From contig JASAMV010003402.1 in the NCBI GenBank assembly GCA_030248065.1, forward strand, positions 18,434 to 82,433: a DNA stretch of 64,000 nt. The letters run 5' to 3'. The notes under the pieces were generated by a model, which saw only the letters and a list, made by a program, of their open reading frames with translations, was not told the DNA's origin and made no database searches. Source of the DNA: Rhynchonema sp. JSB1_4. Taxonomy: Eukaryota; Nematoda; Chromadorea; Monhysterida; Xyalidae. The stretch's first letter is position 1, and every line of letters starts with the position of its first letter. Both the position numbers and the translations under genes were made by a program. Shown here piece after piece: positions 45,957 through 57,279 of the stretch.

Positions 45957-47320
45957 TCTTTGCTGCCAATTTTTGGCGGCTTTTCCAATTTAGTGAAAAT
46001 ATGGAACCTGGCGAAAGACGAAGCAAACAGAAACCGGCGCAAATCTCCGTATCCAATCATACATTGTTGTTCGGTCGCTTCTGAAAGAGCGGCGAATGCG
46101 TGAGCCAGAAAGAATTTCAGATGAAGAAAGTCTTTTTGGGTAAAATAAAATGTAACATACAATTACCGTAAAAACCTAAATAGAGCCCCCCGGAATAGAG
46201 CCCCCTCGGAATATCGATCGAAAATAACACCGGATTTGGAACGCTCTCGCTGAGAAACGAAATTAATTTTTTGAAAATGGGGTCAGTGAATTAATAGAGC
46301 CCCCCTTGTATTTAGGTTTTTACGGTGAATAAAAAATAAAAAATAGCGTCACGTCTGGAACGAGATTACAAAAGAGAACGGACAACGCATTTTGGGAAAA
46401 GCTAGTTCAGTTTCAAAATTGACTTCCTTGTTCTCGGTTGATGTGTTCACTGATTACCGTTGTAATCAGTGCACCATGCAGAGGCTCTGGGGGGAAAACT
46501 GATTAAAAATTAAAAAAGCCATAATCGGCCGTCGCCCCAAGGGCCCAACCACGGGAAGGCTGATTACGCGCGTTATAGCATACTTGTAATCAGTTTTCCT
46601 GTGTTGGGCAGCTGGGGGGGAAGACTGGTTGGGATTAATCAGGATAAAGTCGAACCTGATGAAGAACGAACCCCCACGGAACGGTATGTTAGTTGGAATG
46701 AGTCGTCATGTAACGATATGTCAGTCGGAACGGTAGACACGAGTAGTCGGAACGAACCGTCCCACCACCGAATCACCTTTATCCACTTTATTTTCACTCC
46801 GATCCCCCCTTGCGCAGCTAAGTCGGTTTTTCCAGCTTTATCAGGGTTAATCAAAACGCTTTCCGTCTGACAAAATTGGGGTCGAAACCGATTGCGTTCA
46901 AATTAATGGTTCCCTTTACTTCTCAGATGCCCAAGCAACCGAAAGGCGGCAAACACGGAGGAAAAGCTGACAAATCGTCGCTACGCGGACGTGTTATATT
47001 CAAAACGCTGCAACTTCGAAACAAAAGCAGATAAAAACCGAGTTAATTCAGAAGGTTCGTCGGATTTACCGTAAAAAGTCATTAATCAGTTTGTTGGGAA
47101 GATAATGATATTATAATGTTTAATAACACGGATCAAACGGATTTTCGCTCGCTGGGTGGAGGGGGTTGTCCTGTAATGGGTTTCCCACTTGGACAGACCA
47201 CAATGAAACACACAGGCGCCAAAGCCTGACCTGTTTTAAAGACATTTATTGCCTTTTGACAGATATACATTTAGCTGAAAACCATTTTTGAGTCAACAAT
47301 CCTATCGAGATACAATCACA
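45957..47320. other. Divergent intergenic region between SNX29 (-) and the Sushi gene (+)
   Basis: Must hold two promoters. It contains the palindrome at 46164-46328 and a possible 35-codon ORF at 46927-47034 (ATG after CAG, Lys/Gly-rich MPKQPKGGKHGGKADKSS) that is too short to call. The rest is unremarkable. Confidence 0.4.
46164..46328. repeat. Palindrome with TTACCGTAAAAACCTAAAT ends
   Basis: Arms TTACCGTAAAAACCTAAATA and TATTTAGGTTTTTACGGT, each followed inward by ATAGAGCCCCCC. A typical MITE layout. Confidence 0.6.
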
Positions 47321-49509
47321 ATGTGCGCGCCACTGCCTAATCCCAAGCTTACCGTAACCTCGATGCTGATTACAATTCTCGCGATGGTTGTTTTCGAAGC
47401 CAATTCTGACACTGACACCATGACAGCGACAAAATCGTCAATAGTAAAAAGTGCAAAGAGACAAGGCACTTCAATAGCGAGCACCCCAAAACCACAACCC
47501 CTTAAAGAAGCTGCAGCGCAGCCAACCGTCACAGGTAATGGGCTGGCTTCTCTTCTACCACGTCATCACTCGGAGATATTCGAACAGCTTATTTTTATAA
47601 CCACCTATCCTTCCTCAGGTAGAAAACAGTCTTTCTGCGTCAATACCCACGAGCCAGTTTCTCTTCGGTGTATTGGTCAATACAATATCAAGTTGTTCCA
47701 AAATCGAAAAATTGAACACCTGTATTTGAATTCCAGAGTCACAAGCAACAAACAAAGACGAATCAAACACGTCCGCGACGCCTGAACCAAGAATTACCTC
47801 GCAAACTCCCGAGACCAAAAAGTGCGCCCGCCCGCCCGTTACGCCCCATGAAGGCCTGGTCCTGATGGGATACACCAAAATCAACAGCGAAAACAACCAA
47901 AGCGAGTCTGAGCCGAATGACGTGGCCATATTTTCGTGCCCGCACGGTCAGACAAGGAAAATTGGCAATCAAACGCATAATTGGATGGTGCTGAAAAAGT
48001 GCAATGACGAAGGAGAATGGGTTGACGTGATTGAAAATAAAGAACGAGAGACAGAAAAAGAAGAAAAACATGAACGGAAGAAATCAACGAACGAGAAAGA
48101 ATCAGAAATCACCGAATCGATTGAATGTCAGTTTATGTACCGTCTGTAAATTTTGATTAGGAAACCGCATTCCAGAAAACATTTTTTTTTATTTTTGTCA
48201 GGTGTGCCTACCGGTGCAGCCTTGCCGTCAAATAAAGACTGTGCCTGCACGGGCGTCTTCATCGGCATCGGCTGTCTGGCCTTCCTGGTCCTGCTCCTCG
48301 TCATTGCATTAATTGTGCTGCTTGTTTGGTCAAACAAGAAAGCGTCCGGGTAAATCCAGTTAATCAATTGCTTTGTTAAAGCAATCCAATGATCGAGCAG
48401 TCAATCAGATCGAGCAATTATTCAACCTTAGTTTTCCACATAAAACCCCCTAGCTCAATTTGGAAAATGGAAAAAACCGGTCGTTTTGTTTCAAACATTG
48501 TATCCAAATAGTGCCCTCGGGAGGCTCAAGCCGGAAACGTTTCCGAATATGCAAAACGTTCCCTCGTGGTTTTCGGGTATGTTTTCGACACTTCCAGAAA
48601 TCAGCGCTAACATTATTGAAAATGGCACCACAATCGGTTTGTCTGAATCTCAAAGGACGCGGTTTCTGCTGAAAAAATGTGCGAAAATAACCTGTTTTGC
48701 TCTATTTTGTTAAGAAGCAGACCTACGCTTCTTTGGTCAATTTTTAAAAAACTTTTATCACAAATTATGTCCCCTGAGGCTTTATTCGGAAAAGTTTCCG
48801 ACTGGAGTCTCTCTGAATGGTACACTTCGGCTGGCTATAGCTCAATCAATCGCATTACGACCAAGCGTTATTAATCAGCCGATTAATTATCCACTCCAAG
48901 TTTCTCCGAATTCACAATGCATGCGCGTTTGCGCGTCAGCCTGGCTATGCTTCAAAACTACATGCTGACGCGCAAAACCCGCAAATGCGCAAACGCGCAT
49001 GCATTGTGAAGCCCGCCCTGCGCATAATTCTAATTCGTTCACGCTTTCTTCCACCAACAATGCTGCAGAGATGCCGACAAAGAAAAGAAGGGAAAAGAAG
49101 ACGACAAGAAGAAAGATGCCACCAAGGAGGAGGGCTACTCGAGTCTATTGAAAGATGTGGCGAAAGTTAAAGAAATAAGAGGTGTGAAATGATACGGACA
49201 CCGTTCTTGTAGCGGCAGCGTTGAAAAAAGCGGTATAGTTTAAAAAAGTCTTGTTACTGATTTCCAGAACACGACAAATCGAACGAAGAAACCAAATCGT
49301 TGGCCGAATTGAGCCAAGCGATTACGATAATGGCGGATGAAGAACTGGAAAAATCGCACAAATCAAAATCGGACAAAGAAAAGGAAAGGAAGAAAGAACG
49401 AGAAAAGAGAAAGGAAAAAGAAAAGAAAACGAGCGACGGTGACAAATCAAAGTCTAAATCAAGCTCATCCGGTGAAAAATCGGAGAAATCCAATTGGGCG
49501 CGTGGCTAA
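47321..49509 (+). CDS. Type I membrane protein with one Sushi/CCP domain and Lys-rich tail
   Basis: Exons: 47321-47534, 47737-48126, 48202-48349, 49069-49181, 49268-49509 (TAA). 369 codons, phases consistent (1, 1, 2, 1). Exon 1 holds an N-terminal hydrophobic segment (VTSMLITILAMVVFEANS). Exon 2 holds a Sushi-like unit: CARPPVTPHEGLVLMGY, then FSCPHGQ, KKCNDEGEW and a last Cys split across the exon 2/3 junction. A charged insert of about 30 residues precedes that last Cys, which is unusual for CCP. Exon 3 is a transmembrane segment (GVFIGIGCLAFLVLLLVIAL) followed by SNKK. Exons 4-5 form a highly charged Lys/Glu/Ser tail, probably cytoplasmic. Sushi domains bind other proteins, often complement or adhesion partners; the function here is unknown. 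A competing acceptor at 47619 leads to an early stop. Confidence 0.75.
48910..49011. repeat. Palindrome in intron 3 of the Sushi gene
   Basis: TTCACAATGCATGCGCGTTT and its complement, with inner TTGCGCGTCAGC / GCTGACGCGCAA. Probably a MITE about 100 nt long. Confidence 0.6.
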
Positions 49510-50036
49510 CTTGCCGTCTGATGATAAATAATTTGTAATTCGAATCTGAAAATTTCGACAATAATTTATTTATTCATTGGCATAACAAGTGCCCTTCAAA
49601 TTTTAAGTCAGCGCTCTTCTTTAATATAATGGTGAATTTCTTCGCTGGCAGTTTTATCCGAAAATCAATTTCCGATTCGCTAAACTGGTTTATCAGGTTT
49701 TCTTGTGAAAGCTCTAAATTGTAAGAACGTGATTTAATTAAGCCACATAGGTTATTGCTGTAAACGGAATGTGCTGATCATGCAATCTCCTCCCATGACA
49801 TTTCGCTGAGATGGTGGCTAAATGTAAAAATGAAACTGGTTGTCGAATCATTGTTTTTAACACTGGGTGGAAATGGAATTCATGAAGCGGTTGAGTGGAC
49901 AGTTGAATTGAGTGGAAAGTTCACCCACACTACTAATACCACAACACGTGCGTGCACAGTATCACCGTTACCGCATCCATTCCATCAAACTTTCCACACT
50001 GAAACTTTCCACTCAATACGTTTCGCAGCGCAATAT

Positions 50037-50222
50037 ATAAGGCCAACTACGCCAACACGAGCTCGATTTTGGAGGTGGTGTGCTGGCAAAACGAATAGAA
50101 AGAGAAAATCATTATGCTCCACTTTGTCTTCTTCAACGTGTAACATTTCTCAAATCAGCAGCCATGTGTGAATGTTTCACTAATTTGCCACCTCCGAAAT
50201 CGGGCTCATGTTGGCGTAGTGT
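50037..50222. mobile_element. MITE family A, copy 6
   Basis: Left arm AAGGCCAACTACGCCAACAC and right arm CGGGCTCATGTTGGCGTAG; directly abuts palindrome J. Confidence 0.6.
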
Positions 50223-50224
50223 TA

Positions 50225-50540
50225 TAGTCTGTTGATTATATTTCGACATAGTGTATAAGCACCATTCAGCGATGTTTGGAGCGGGCTGGGTCGACGCCAT
50301 TCTAAATGAATGTTTCAGGCATTGCCAACTCATTCGCAGAGCCATTGAACATTGTTGGTGTTGTGCGATCACCAGGCCACGTGTTTTTGCGCCACGCGGC
50401 AAGCAATGTTCAATCGGTCTTTGCCTGAATTAGCAATGCTTGAAACATTCGTTTAGAATGGCGTCGACCCAGCCCGCTCCAAACATCGCTGAATGGGGCT
50501 TATATGTACACTATGTCGAAATATAATCAACAGACTATAC
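50225..50540. mobile_element. Palindrome J
   Basis: Long, nearly perfect arms: AGTCTGTTGATTATATTTCG and GTTTGGAGCGGGCTGGGTCG, repeated in complement at the right. The loop contains AATGTTTCAGGCATTGCC. Confidence 0.7.
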
Positions 50541-50825
50541 TTTATCCGACATTACGCTGCTGTGCAATGTTCCCCGATCTAATCCGCAAGAACTGAAGGA
50601 TGGCAAAAAAGACATCTCCGCCTCAAGTCGATGTAGAAAGTACAGTAGCAATAGGGCAAGGAGAGATGTTTCGTTCCGCACTCACAACAAAAGTAATGAA
50701 CAAAGTTTATGAAACATTATCTCATTGAACTGCGTGTTAAAAGCACAAGTAGTTCGCAACATGCGCAACGTGTCTGCCAACAAGACAAGCAAGGACCGAC
50801 ACCAAAAAAAATTACATTTATGTAT

Positions 50826-51000
50826 GCTCTAGCAATTCTTTTGGGAGAAACTTTTCAACCGCGTTGCCTGATCCGTAAAGCGCATCATGCGTGCACTGGC
50901 TACAGAAGTCACGTGACCGCTATAGCCAGTGCACGCATCATGCGCTTTACGGATCAGGCAACGCGTTTGAAAAGTTTCTCCCAAAATAATTGTCAGAGTA
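50826..51000. mobile_element. MITE family G, copy 2
   Basis: Same arms as 36207-36386 (GCCTGATCCGTAAAGCGCAT), with the centre inverted relative to copy 1. It lies about 70 nt before the ATG of the SPSB-like gene. Confidence 0.75.
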
Positions 51001-51071
51001 ACCTATCGATAAAAACCAGCACAATCATCGGAATAAGAAAGTAATTTTTCACGTGTCGAATTTCGTTCAGC

Positions 51072-54000
51072 ATGTTTTCCTGGCCGCCGCTATTCTTGTC
51101 TGCTGTTTTGTGCCCGCTGGCAACGGGCATGATGCGTCACCCGCCGTACACGCATCCGATTCGCAACGACGATCACATTCGACCCGACAAACTCAACAAA
51201 GTGCTCAGTCGTCCGCCACCTGACCGAGAAATTCAGGTTTTCAAATTTAGTTGAATCATCAAAAAATGACTTTTTCATATCCGCGTGCACGACAATCAAT
51301 CATGGATTATTTGTTGGACGGATCGGAGCTGATATGGTCACCCTGATGATCTTGCTTACATATTTGATCTAGGATTCTCCGTCTTGAATCGCGTTTTTGT
51401 GTTGAATCAGTTTCAACATTGAGGTAAATATCGACATGGGACTTGTCAGTAATATATTTTGAGAACAATGTCCGTCTCGTCTGTTTTGAAAATTCAAAGA
51501 TATTGCAAGCTTGACACAACCATAAACTGGCCAAAATTCTCGCATTTTCTGATCACGTTTTGCGCCAGCTGCAACACGCCTGGGATCCGGCTGCCTCAAC
51601 GTCACGCATTCACGTCGACCGAAACGATCCGTTCACGTTCCGTCGCGATCGGCATGCGAACGAGGATGAGACCGATTGGCGGATTGACAGCATCCGCGCC
51701 TCGTACCTGTACGATGGCGGATTCCACGTGTTTGACGTGAGTTTGTATAATGGGTGATATTTTCGAAACGGTGTAAAGGTGAGTTAGGTGTAAAGCTCGG
51801 TGCAAACATGAAACATTGCCTGCTGTTAACGTGGAATGTTTCATGTTTACACCGAGCTGACACCGACCGAGCTTTCGACCGAGCTTACACCGACCTTTAC
51901 ACCCAACTCACCTTAACACCGTTTCGAAAATGCCACCCAATGTCGGAGCAGCGCGGGTTCGATGGTTCAGATCTGGTGTTGGGGTTAGGCATATAGCCCA
52001 CATTTATTAAGTTTAAGCCTTTGAACAGTAAGTAAAAAAATCATCGCAATAACACCAGCCGACTAAATGTTAGCTAATGTTGGTAATCATGGCGCTACAC
52101 CAGATGCCAGCGCACTGACGATGGTGTGGGCCTGGCGCACTGAATATCTATGTATGTATGTATATATGTGTGTATATCTATACTACTAAAACAGAAAGAC
52201 GTATGTCTGTCTGTGTGTGTGTCTGTGGCCCCCTCCCTCGGAAGGCCGGACGGGTCAATTTTCACGGGTAGCTTTGGGTATGCTAACGGGTCTTCGGGGG
52301 GGGGGGGGGGCACGGCACGGACGCGGCGCTGTAGCCGGGCCGTAGGCACGGATCCCGTCTTCTATGTAAAATAATCAGCCACAAAAAAACACGTTCGAAA
52401 GTTGAAAACTTGACGTTCGGTTATGTCTTGCATGACCACTCATCCGATCCCATCAATCGGTTACCTCGCAAGACAGGGCCGAACCGGACCGTCCCGAATC
52501 AACGTTCGATGCAAGCCCGCTGACATGGACTTGGCTCGGGCCTAGCGAAATATTGGCAACTTTTACGCTGATCAAAATTGTAGTGCACCAACTCTATTTC
52601 AAAATACAGCTCAACCAAAACCAACTTTGCCGATGCCCAAACCAAGTCCATGCCAGGGCTTGCCTGCAAAGTTGATACGGCCGAAGTCTGAGCACGTCTT
52701 CTATTAAATTATTGTTACAGTTTGTCTGGGACAGCGCCACCCGCTCGCACCCGCAACACAACGGTCCCGATCGTTTCCCGATCGTCGGCGTCGGTACCCT
52801 TGAATCGCCGATTCCATTGGAAGGTTGGGGAACCGGGCCAATGATCGGCGACACCGAAGATTCCTGGGGTCTCAATCTACGAACCCTGCAGACGCCACAC
52901 GAGAACAGGAAATACATGTACAAGCCGGTACAGTACACCAAGATTGGCACCAACTTTCAAATGGTTAGTTGCCTTCACATTCAACCGTACCCGCACTGCC
53001 GTATTGTGGATCGGTTGTTGGTCCGTGCAAAACTTTACGCCAAGTTAAGCGCTTGAGTTAGTGACAAAAACCGGGCAATATCATTAACGTAATCTCCCAT
53101 ATTCTTGGTTCAGTTGTCAGGTCCTATTAACCCCTCCGGGTTGGTGCAAAATGGACAAAGTCATATCTTGCGATTTCATGTGATTTCTGTGATTTCGAAC
53201 CAGCGTTAACGTTCTTCGCCGGCTCATTTATGGTGGCGGTTACAAAAATAACAGATATACAGTACATACAGACGCAATCCACTCTGAACCGCTGCCCAAT
53301 ACCGGAGCGGGTGGCCAGCAAAGTGCACACCGGCCTTGGTGAGACCTGACAACTGAACCAAGAACATGGGAGATCACCTTAAAATGACATAAGTGAATTT
53401 GTCAGGTTATCGTCACACACTCGTCATTCCTGTTCCCCAGGTGCTTGACATGGACCTGGGCAAGATGGGCTTCGTCAATGACAAGATTTGGCTGGGCTGG
53501 ACGCGTCATGACATCAAGGGCAAGGCAGTCAACGTGATGGTGTCAACAACAGCTATCGTCAACATGAGCGTCACCATGCACTACCGAGGTGGACTCGAAT
53601 GTTAGTGGGTCGGGATTTCATTATTTTATGCGTCCTCGTAAGGTGAGGATGATATTAAGCCAGGCCTCTATCTCTGGCAAGTGTTGGTTTTTGATAGAGA
53701 GACGCCCTCCGCACAGGTTCGAGGCAAACGTGTTAGGTACACCCCTATACACCGTGCCAACTGGGTCTTATGCCACCTGAGGTGAGAACTGGAAGGAACA
53801 GACAAACCGTGGTGTCGAAAAATTACCACAAATTAAAAAAAAATCTGGCCGTTTTTTTTCTCACAGCGTCGCCGCCGAGTCTACGCGACCTGAGTCGGGC
53901 CGTGATTCGCAAGTCAATGGGCACGCACACGAACGAACAGCCGCGCGAGGGCAGGGGCGATGCCGAGCTGCGGCCGGCGTTCGATTCGTTCCGAGACGTC

Positions 54001-54216
54001 GCTGGGTCGAGTGTTTCCGACTATTTGGCCGCCGGAGAGGGCCCCCGCCCGCCGCCGCCCCTCAATCCGTACTACACGGACAGTCGCAAACATTTGTGGC
54101 CGGCCAAGGCCGATCACTATCAAGCCAAACCGCCCGTGGTGCGCATTCGCGCTTTGCCGCAGTCAGGCGATGCTGCTGGAGGGTATCCCGCCGCAACCAG
54201 GAACAGCCCTCGTTGA
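51072..54216 (+). CDS. SPSB-like protein (SPRY domain plus SOCS-box-like motif)
   Basis: Exons: 51072-51236, 51569-51736, 52721-52963, 53441-53600, 53867-54216 (TGA); 361 residues, phases 0, 0, 0, 1. The order of motifs follows SPSB/GUSTAVUS proteins: RPDKLNKVLSRPPPD, then LQHAWDP, DPFTFRRDRHANEDETDWR, GGFHVFDFVWDS, FPIVGVGTLESPI, GDTEDSWGLNL, VLDMDLGKMGF and GKAVNVMVSTTAIVNMSV. It ends with PPSLRDLSRAVIRKSMG, which aligns with the SOCS BC-box. In known SPSB proteins the SPRY domain binds short peptide motifs and the SOCS box recruits elongin and cullin-5 for ubiquitination. The BC-box Cys is Ser here (LSR instead of LCR), and about 95 Pro/Arg-rich residues follow it. The N terminus is hydrophobic. 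If exon 4 is not spliced at 53601, a TAG follows at once. Confidence 0.8.
51752..51938. mobile_element. MITE family C, copy 2
   Basis: Arms GGGTGATATTTTCGAAACGG and CCGTTTCGAAAATGCCACCC, flanked by AAT; homologous to 11039-11264. Intron 2 of the SPSB-like gene. Confidence 0.75.
52140..52360. repeat. Microsatellite and poly-G tract, possible transposon end
   Basis: TATGTATGTATGTATATATG, then ACTACTAAAACAGAAAGACG, GTCTGTCTGTGTGTGTGTCT, and a run of G at about 52296-52310. The ACTACTAAAAC start is reminiscent of Helitron-like 5' ends, but no 3' CTRR end was identified. Intron 2 of the SPSB-like gene. Confidence 0.3.
53091..53386. repeat. Inverted repeat in intron 3 of the SPSB-like gene
   Basis: TTCTTGGTTCAGTTGTCAGG left and CCTGACAACTGAACCAAGAA right. 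About 300 nt, likely a MITE. Confidence 0.65.
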
Positions 54217-54547
54217 CCTGCGGGGTACAGTACTTGTCATGTTCTGAGGGCTATGGTGTTTTTTGTAAATTTATACCGCTATGTGCTTACTTTTCGAGTG
54301 ATGTTTCTTAATTTTCTACATCTTTTTGTCGTTTGACCGAATAGGAACCACGGTTGTGCTATGGAGAACGTTGTGTCAGATTTATGCTCTACCGCTTCGA
54401 ATGTGTTGTGTTCGTCAGTTTTGTCATTCGTGTACCCAGTGCAGCGTTTTCTGCGTCTTTGGGGTCTCTGGAGGCGGATTTATGATCTCTTGTCTTGAAT
54501 GAAGCATTTGACACCACATTTATGTATTCACTCCCGTTGTTCGCCCG

Positions 54548-54553
54548 AATAAA
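54548..54553 (+). terminator. Polyadenylation signal AATAAA of the SPSB-like gene
   Basis: AATAAA about 330 nt after the TGA at 54216. Confidence 0.55.
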
Positions 54554-55228
54554 TCATTTGCATTTATTTGTTTGATTCTTTGTTTGTGTGATGGAAACAT
54601 AGCAGCAATAATAAGCAAGGACATTCCTTCTGTAGGTACATATGTACATGTGGCAAAACCAACGAACTTCGAGAAAAACTGCTTGAGCTTTTTTAATCTT
54701 TTATAGTTCTCAACGTTTATCTGCTCAACTCGCCGTATAACACGACCGTTTCTTGTTCTTGGTGACAATCTCCCCTGGTGTTGATTTCTTCAACCGCTAC
54801 TTTGTGTGCTGCCCAGCACAATGAATGGCAAGTGAATGAGCGCGCATCCCGATACATTGAAACTAAAGTCGTTTTTTCTCACGCGGTCAAGTGTCTTGAA
54901 TACTTTCGGGATCTTGGCGTGTTTATGCTTCTGACCGAAACGCTAATACACGATGTCGATGCTACACGTCCCTCTGAAACGTTCTGGTGCCCACTGCCCA
55001 GATCAGAACGGCAGAAACCGGTCTGGGCTTCAACAGCCGCACAAAGACAACTTTTCTGGCGAAAAAGTTGTTTTTTTTGGGACACACAGAGGGCGCGTTT
55101 TGAGTTTTCTAAGCGTTTACGTTTGCCAACTTTTTAGTCATTTGCGTCACGTTAAAAAGAGAACAAGTTTTTTCAAGACACGACGAATATTAGGTAAGAA
55201 CATACTGTACCTGTGATATTCTACAACG
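54554..55228. other. Spacer between SPSB-like and LIM genes
   Basis: Contains an open frame at about 54778-55137 (119 codons) with no recognisable motif and no supporting splice sites. The LIM promoter should lie at the right end. Confidence 0.3.
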
Positions 55229-55589
55229 ATGCCGGTTGAAACACCAGGCTGCCCAAAGTGTGGCAAGACGACGCAATCGTCGGACAACCTGTCGGACATA
55301 GTGGAGGCCGGCGGGCGCAAATGGCACAAATTCTGCTTCAAATGCTGTTAGACATTGTTATTTTCTGTCAGTTTTATGGGTATATTTTTCGTAGCGTGCC
55401 ACTTGCTTGCTGAATTGGACTGCCCCAGCAGTCGAAGACCAAATTTCCGGGTTTACCACTCCGGTAGGTGCAACAACACTGTTTTTAATTGCAGACCAGT
55501 GCCACAAATTCCTCAACGAACCATCAGTGTCCGATTACGGAGCCAAGCTGTGCTGCAAAGTGTGCAATAGTGCCGCCAAACATCATTAA
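55229..55589 (+). CDS. Single-LIM-domain protein
   Basis: Exons 55229-55346 and 55495-55589 (TAA), phase 1, 70 residues. The joined protein has a complete LIM pattern: CPKC, then WHKFCFKC, then a Cys pair made across the junction (YQC), HKFLNEPSVSDYGAKL, and CKVC. Eight zinc ligands in the order C, C, H, C, C, C, C, C can be assigned. LIM domains mediate protein contacts, often in cytoskeleton or nucleus. It is short and resembles CRIP or muscle-LIM proteins in size, but no Gly-rich tail follows. A longer intermediate exon using the acceptor at 55396 would break the zinc site, so I rejected it. It could also be the last part of a longer gene if an upstream exon exists. Confidence 0.7.
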
Positions 55590-55628
55590 GACCCTAATCT
55601 GACGTTCACCTCAACGCGAGCACCATCA

Positions 55629-55634
55629 ATAAAT
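55629..55634 (+). terminator. Polyadenylation signal AATAAA of the LIM gene
   Basis: AATAAA 40 nt after the TAA at 55589. Confidence 0.6.
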
Positions 55635-56068
55635 ACTCTGAGAACATTGATGCAGACTTGTGATCTTTGACTCAATTCCGCTGGTGGAGCTTGTATATAT
55701 TTTCAATGTCGATCTAGCATACAGTTTTCAATGGGAAAGTCCGTCTGGAAACAATTTTTCATTATTTTGCATGTTTTTCCGCGTGTCTCAATTCCATATT
55801 TGTCTATTTTGCTACTCAACACGACATCTGCAAAAAACTCGAGTCATTTTGCGTTTTGAGCTTGGGTTCGAATAAATAAGTATGAAAACTTCAACAAAAA
55901 TAAAACAGTTTCAGAATTCAGTGAACTAGTATTTGCTCTAACACCAAACTGAAGTTCCATGCTCGGCTATTTGAAGTTGATTGCACGCAGGCCGTGGAAT
56001 AATGCAATTCAAAACGTGCCTGTGCATGTGCATTTTGACTAAAACAGACCGTTTCGGCTAGTTTTAAT

Positions 56069-56503
56069 CAGGGTTGGGCAAAAAACGTTTTTTTTTTCAA
56101 AAAACCGTTTTTTTTAAAAAAAAACGCTTTTTTTAAAAACGCCCAGATGACCAAAATTTGCCCCGAAAAAATGGGAAAACGCTCATGTTGGGAAGAAAAC
56201 CTGGTTAAATAAGTAATTCTATGTGTTCTGAGGCAAAATAAACGGATTTCAACCCTTTTCTAGCGAGTTGTTAAGATCCCATATCAGACACGCATCATGG
56301 GACCAACTTTGGCCGGGGTCATCATTGAAAGTCAAACTCCGTATATCGACGTATCTCGACAAAGTGCGGTATACTTTCCCTGAAAAATCAGCGAAAATCA
56401 AGGAAATTCAGGATTAAAAAAACGAAAAACGACCCAGGGGTTTTTTTGAAAAAAAACGTTGTTTTTTTAAGAAAAAACGCCGTCGTTTTTTTGCCCAACC
56501 CTG
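56069..56503. mobile_element. hAT-like MITE (CAGGGTTGGGC family), copy 3
   Basis: CAGGGTTGGGCAAAAAAC to TTTTTTTGCCCAACCCTG with exact 8-bp duplication GTTTTAAT at 56061-56068 and 56504-56511. It is in reverse orientation to copy 2: its interior (CCCATATCAGACACGCATCATGG, shown in part) is the complement of copy 2. Confidence 0.85.
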
Positions 56504-56752
56504 GTTTTAATATCCTCAACTGATGTCGGCATCCCCAGCACCCGTAAACGAGTATGAGAAATGCACGAGTTGCATTCATGAGTTGTCGATTTTAGTATAA
56601 GCCAAGCCGTTTTGTACAATTTGTTTACAATTGAGCAAATCTAAAACTTTTTTTTGAATTCCGCATTTCATCAGCGAAACGTGTAAAATTTGTTCATTGT
56701 ATTTCTGACCGTCTGTTCTGTCGTCATCAGCGTCACGGGCACGTGTCGGGAC

Positions 56753-57263
56753 CAGGGTTGGGCAAAAAAGTTTTTTTCCAAAAAATCTTTTTTTTTAAAA
56801 AAAAACGTTTTTTTTTTAAAAAACGTTTTTTTTAAAATGCCCAGATGACCAAAATATGCCCCCAAAAAAATTGGAAAACGCTCATGTTGGGAAGAAAACG
56901 TGGTTAAATGAAGTAATTCTATGTGTTCTGAAGCAAAATAAACGGGTTTCAACCCTTTTCTAGCGAGTTGCTAAGATCCCATATCAGACCCGCATCATGG
57001 GACAAACTTTCCGGGGTCCTCACTGAAAGTCAAACGCCGTATATCGACGTATCTCGACAAAGTAAAAATTGGTCGAAAATTTTTTGAAAAAAATGGGACA
57101 AAAAATTGATTTTCCTTGATAATCAGGGTACTTTCCCTGAAAAATCAGGGAACATCAAGGAAATTCAGGATTTAAAGAAGACGAAAAACGACCCAGGCGT
57201 TTTTTTTTTAAAAAAACGTCGTTTTTTTAAGAAAAAACGCCGTCGTTTTTTTGCCTGACCCTG
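56753..57263. mobile_element. hAT-like MITE (CAGGGTTGGGC family), copy 4
   Basis: CAGGGTTGGGCAAAAAAG to TTTTTTTGCCTGACCCTG with exact 8-bp duplication GTCGGGAC at 56745-56752 and 57264-57271. Nearly the same interior and orientation as copy 3. Confidence 0.85.
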
Positions 57264-57279
57264 GTCGGGACAAGTTCAG

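Larger units (their letters stand above)
49510..51071. other. Intergenic region with three MITEs
   Basis: No supported exon. Holds the 3' end of the Sushi gene, family A copy 6 (50037-50222), palindrome J (50225-50540), family G copy 2 (50826-51000), and the promoter region of the SPSB-like gene. Confidence 0.5.
55635..57279. other. Intergenic or intronic region with two hAT-like MITEs
   Basis: No supported exon. Two CAGGGTTGGGC elements (56069-56503 and 56753-57263) occupy most of it. Earlier exons of the gene at 57280-58422 may lie here but were not recognised. Confidence 0.45.

Noticed and set aside
47619..47785. Exon GRKQSFCVNTHEPV in the Sushi gene
   Set aside because: It is in phase but ends in a stop and would remove the Sushi and membrane exons; the 47737 acceptor gives the full protein. 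It might be a minor isoform.
55396..55473. Extra middle exon in the LIM gene
   Set aside because: It is in phase, but it separates the zinc ligands; the direct join gives a complete LIM pattern.
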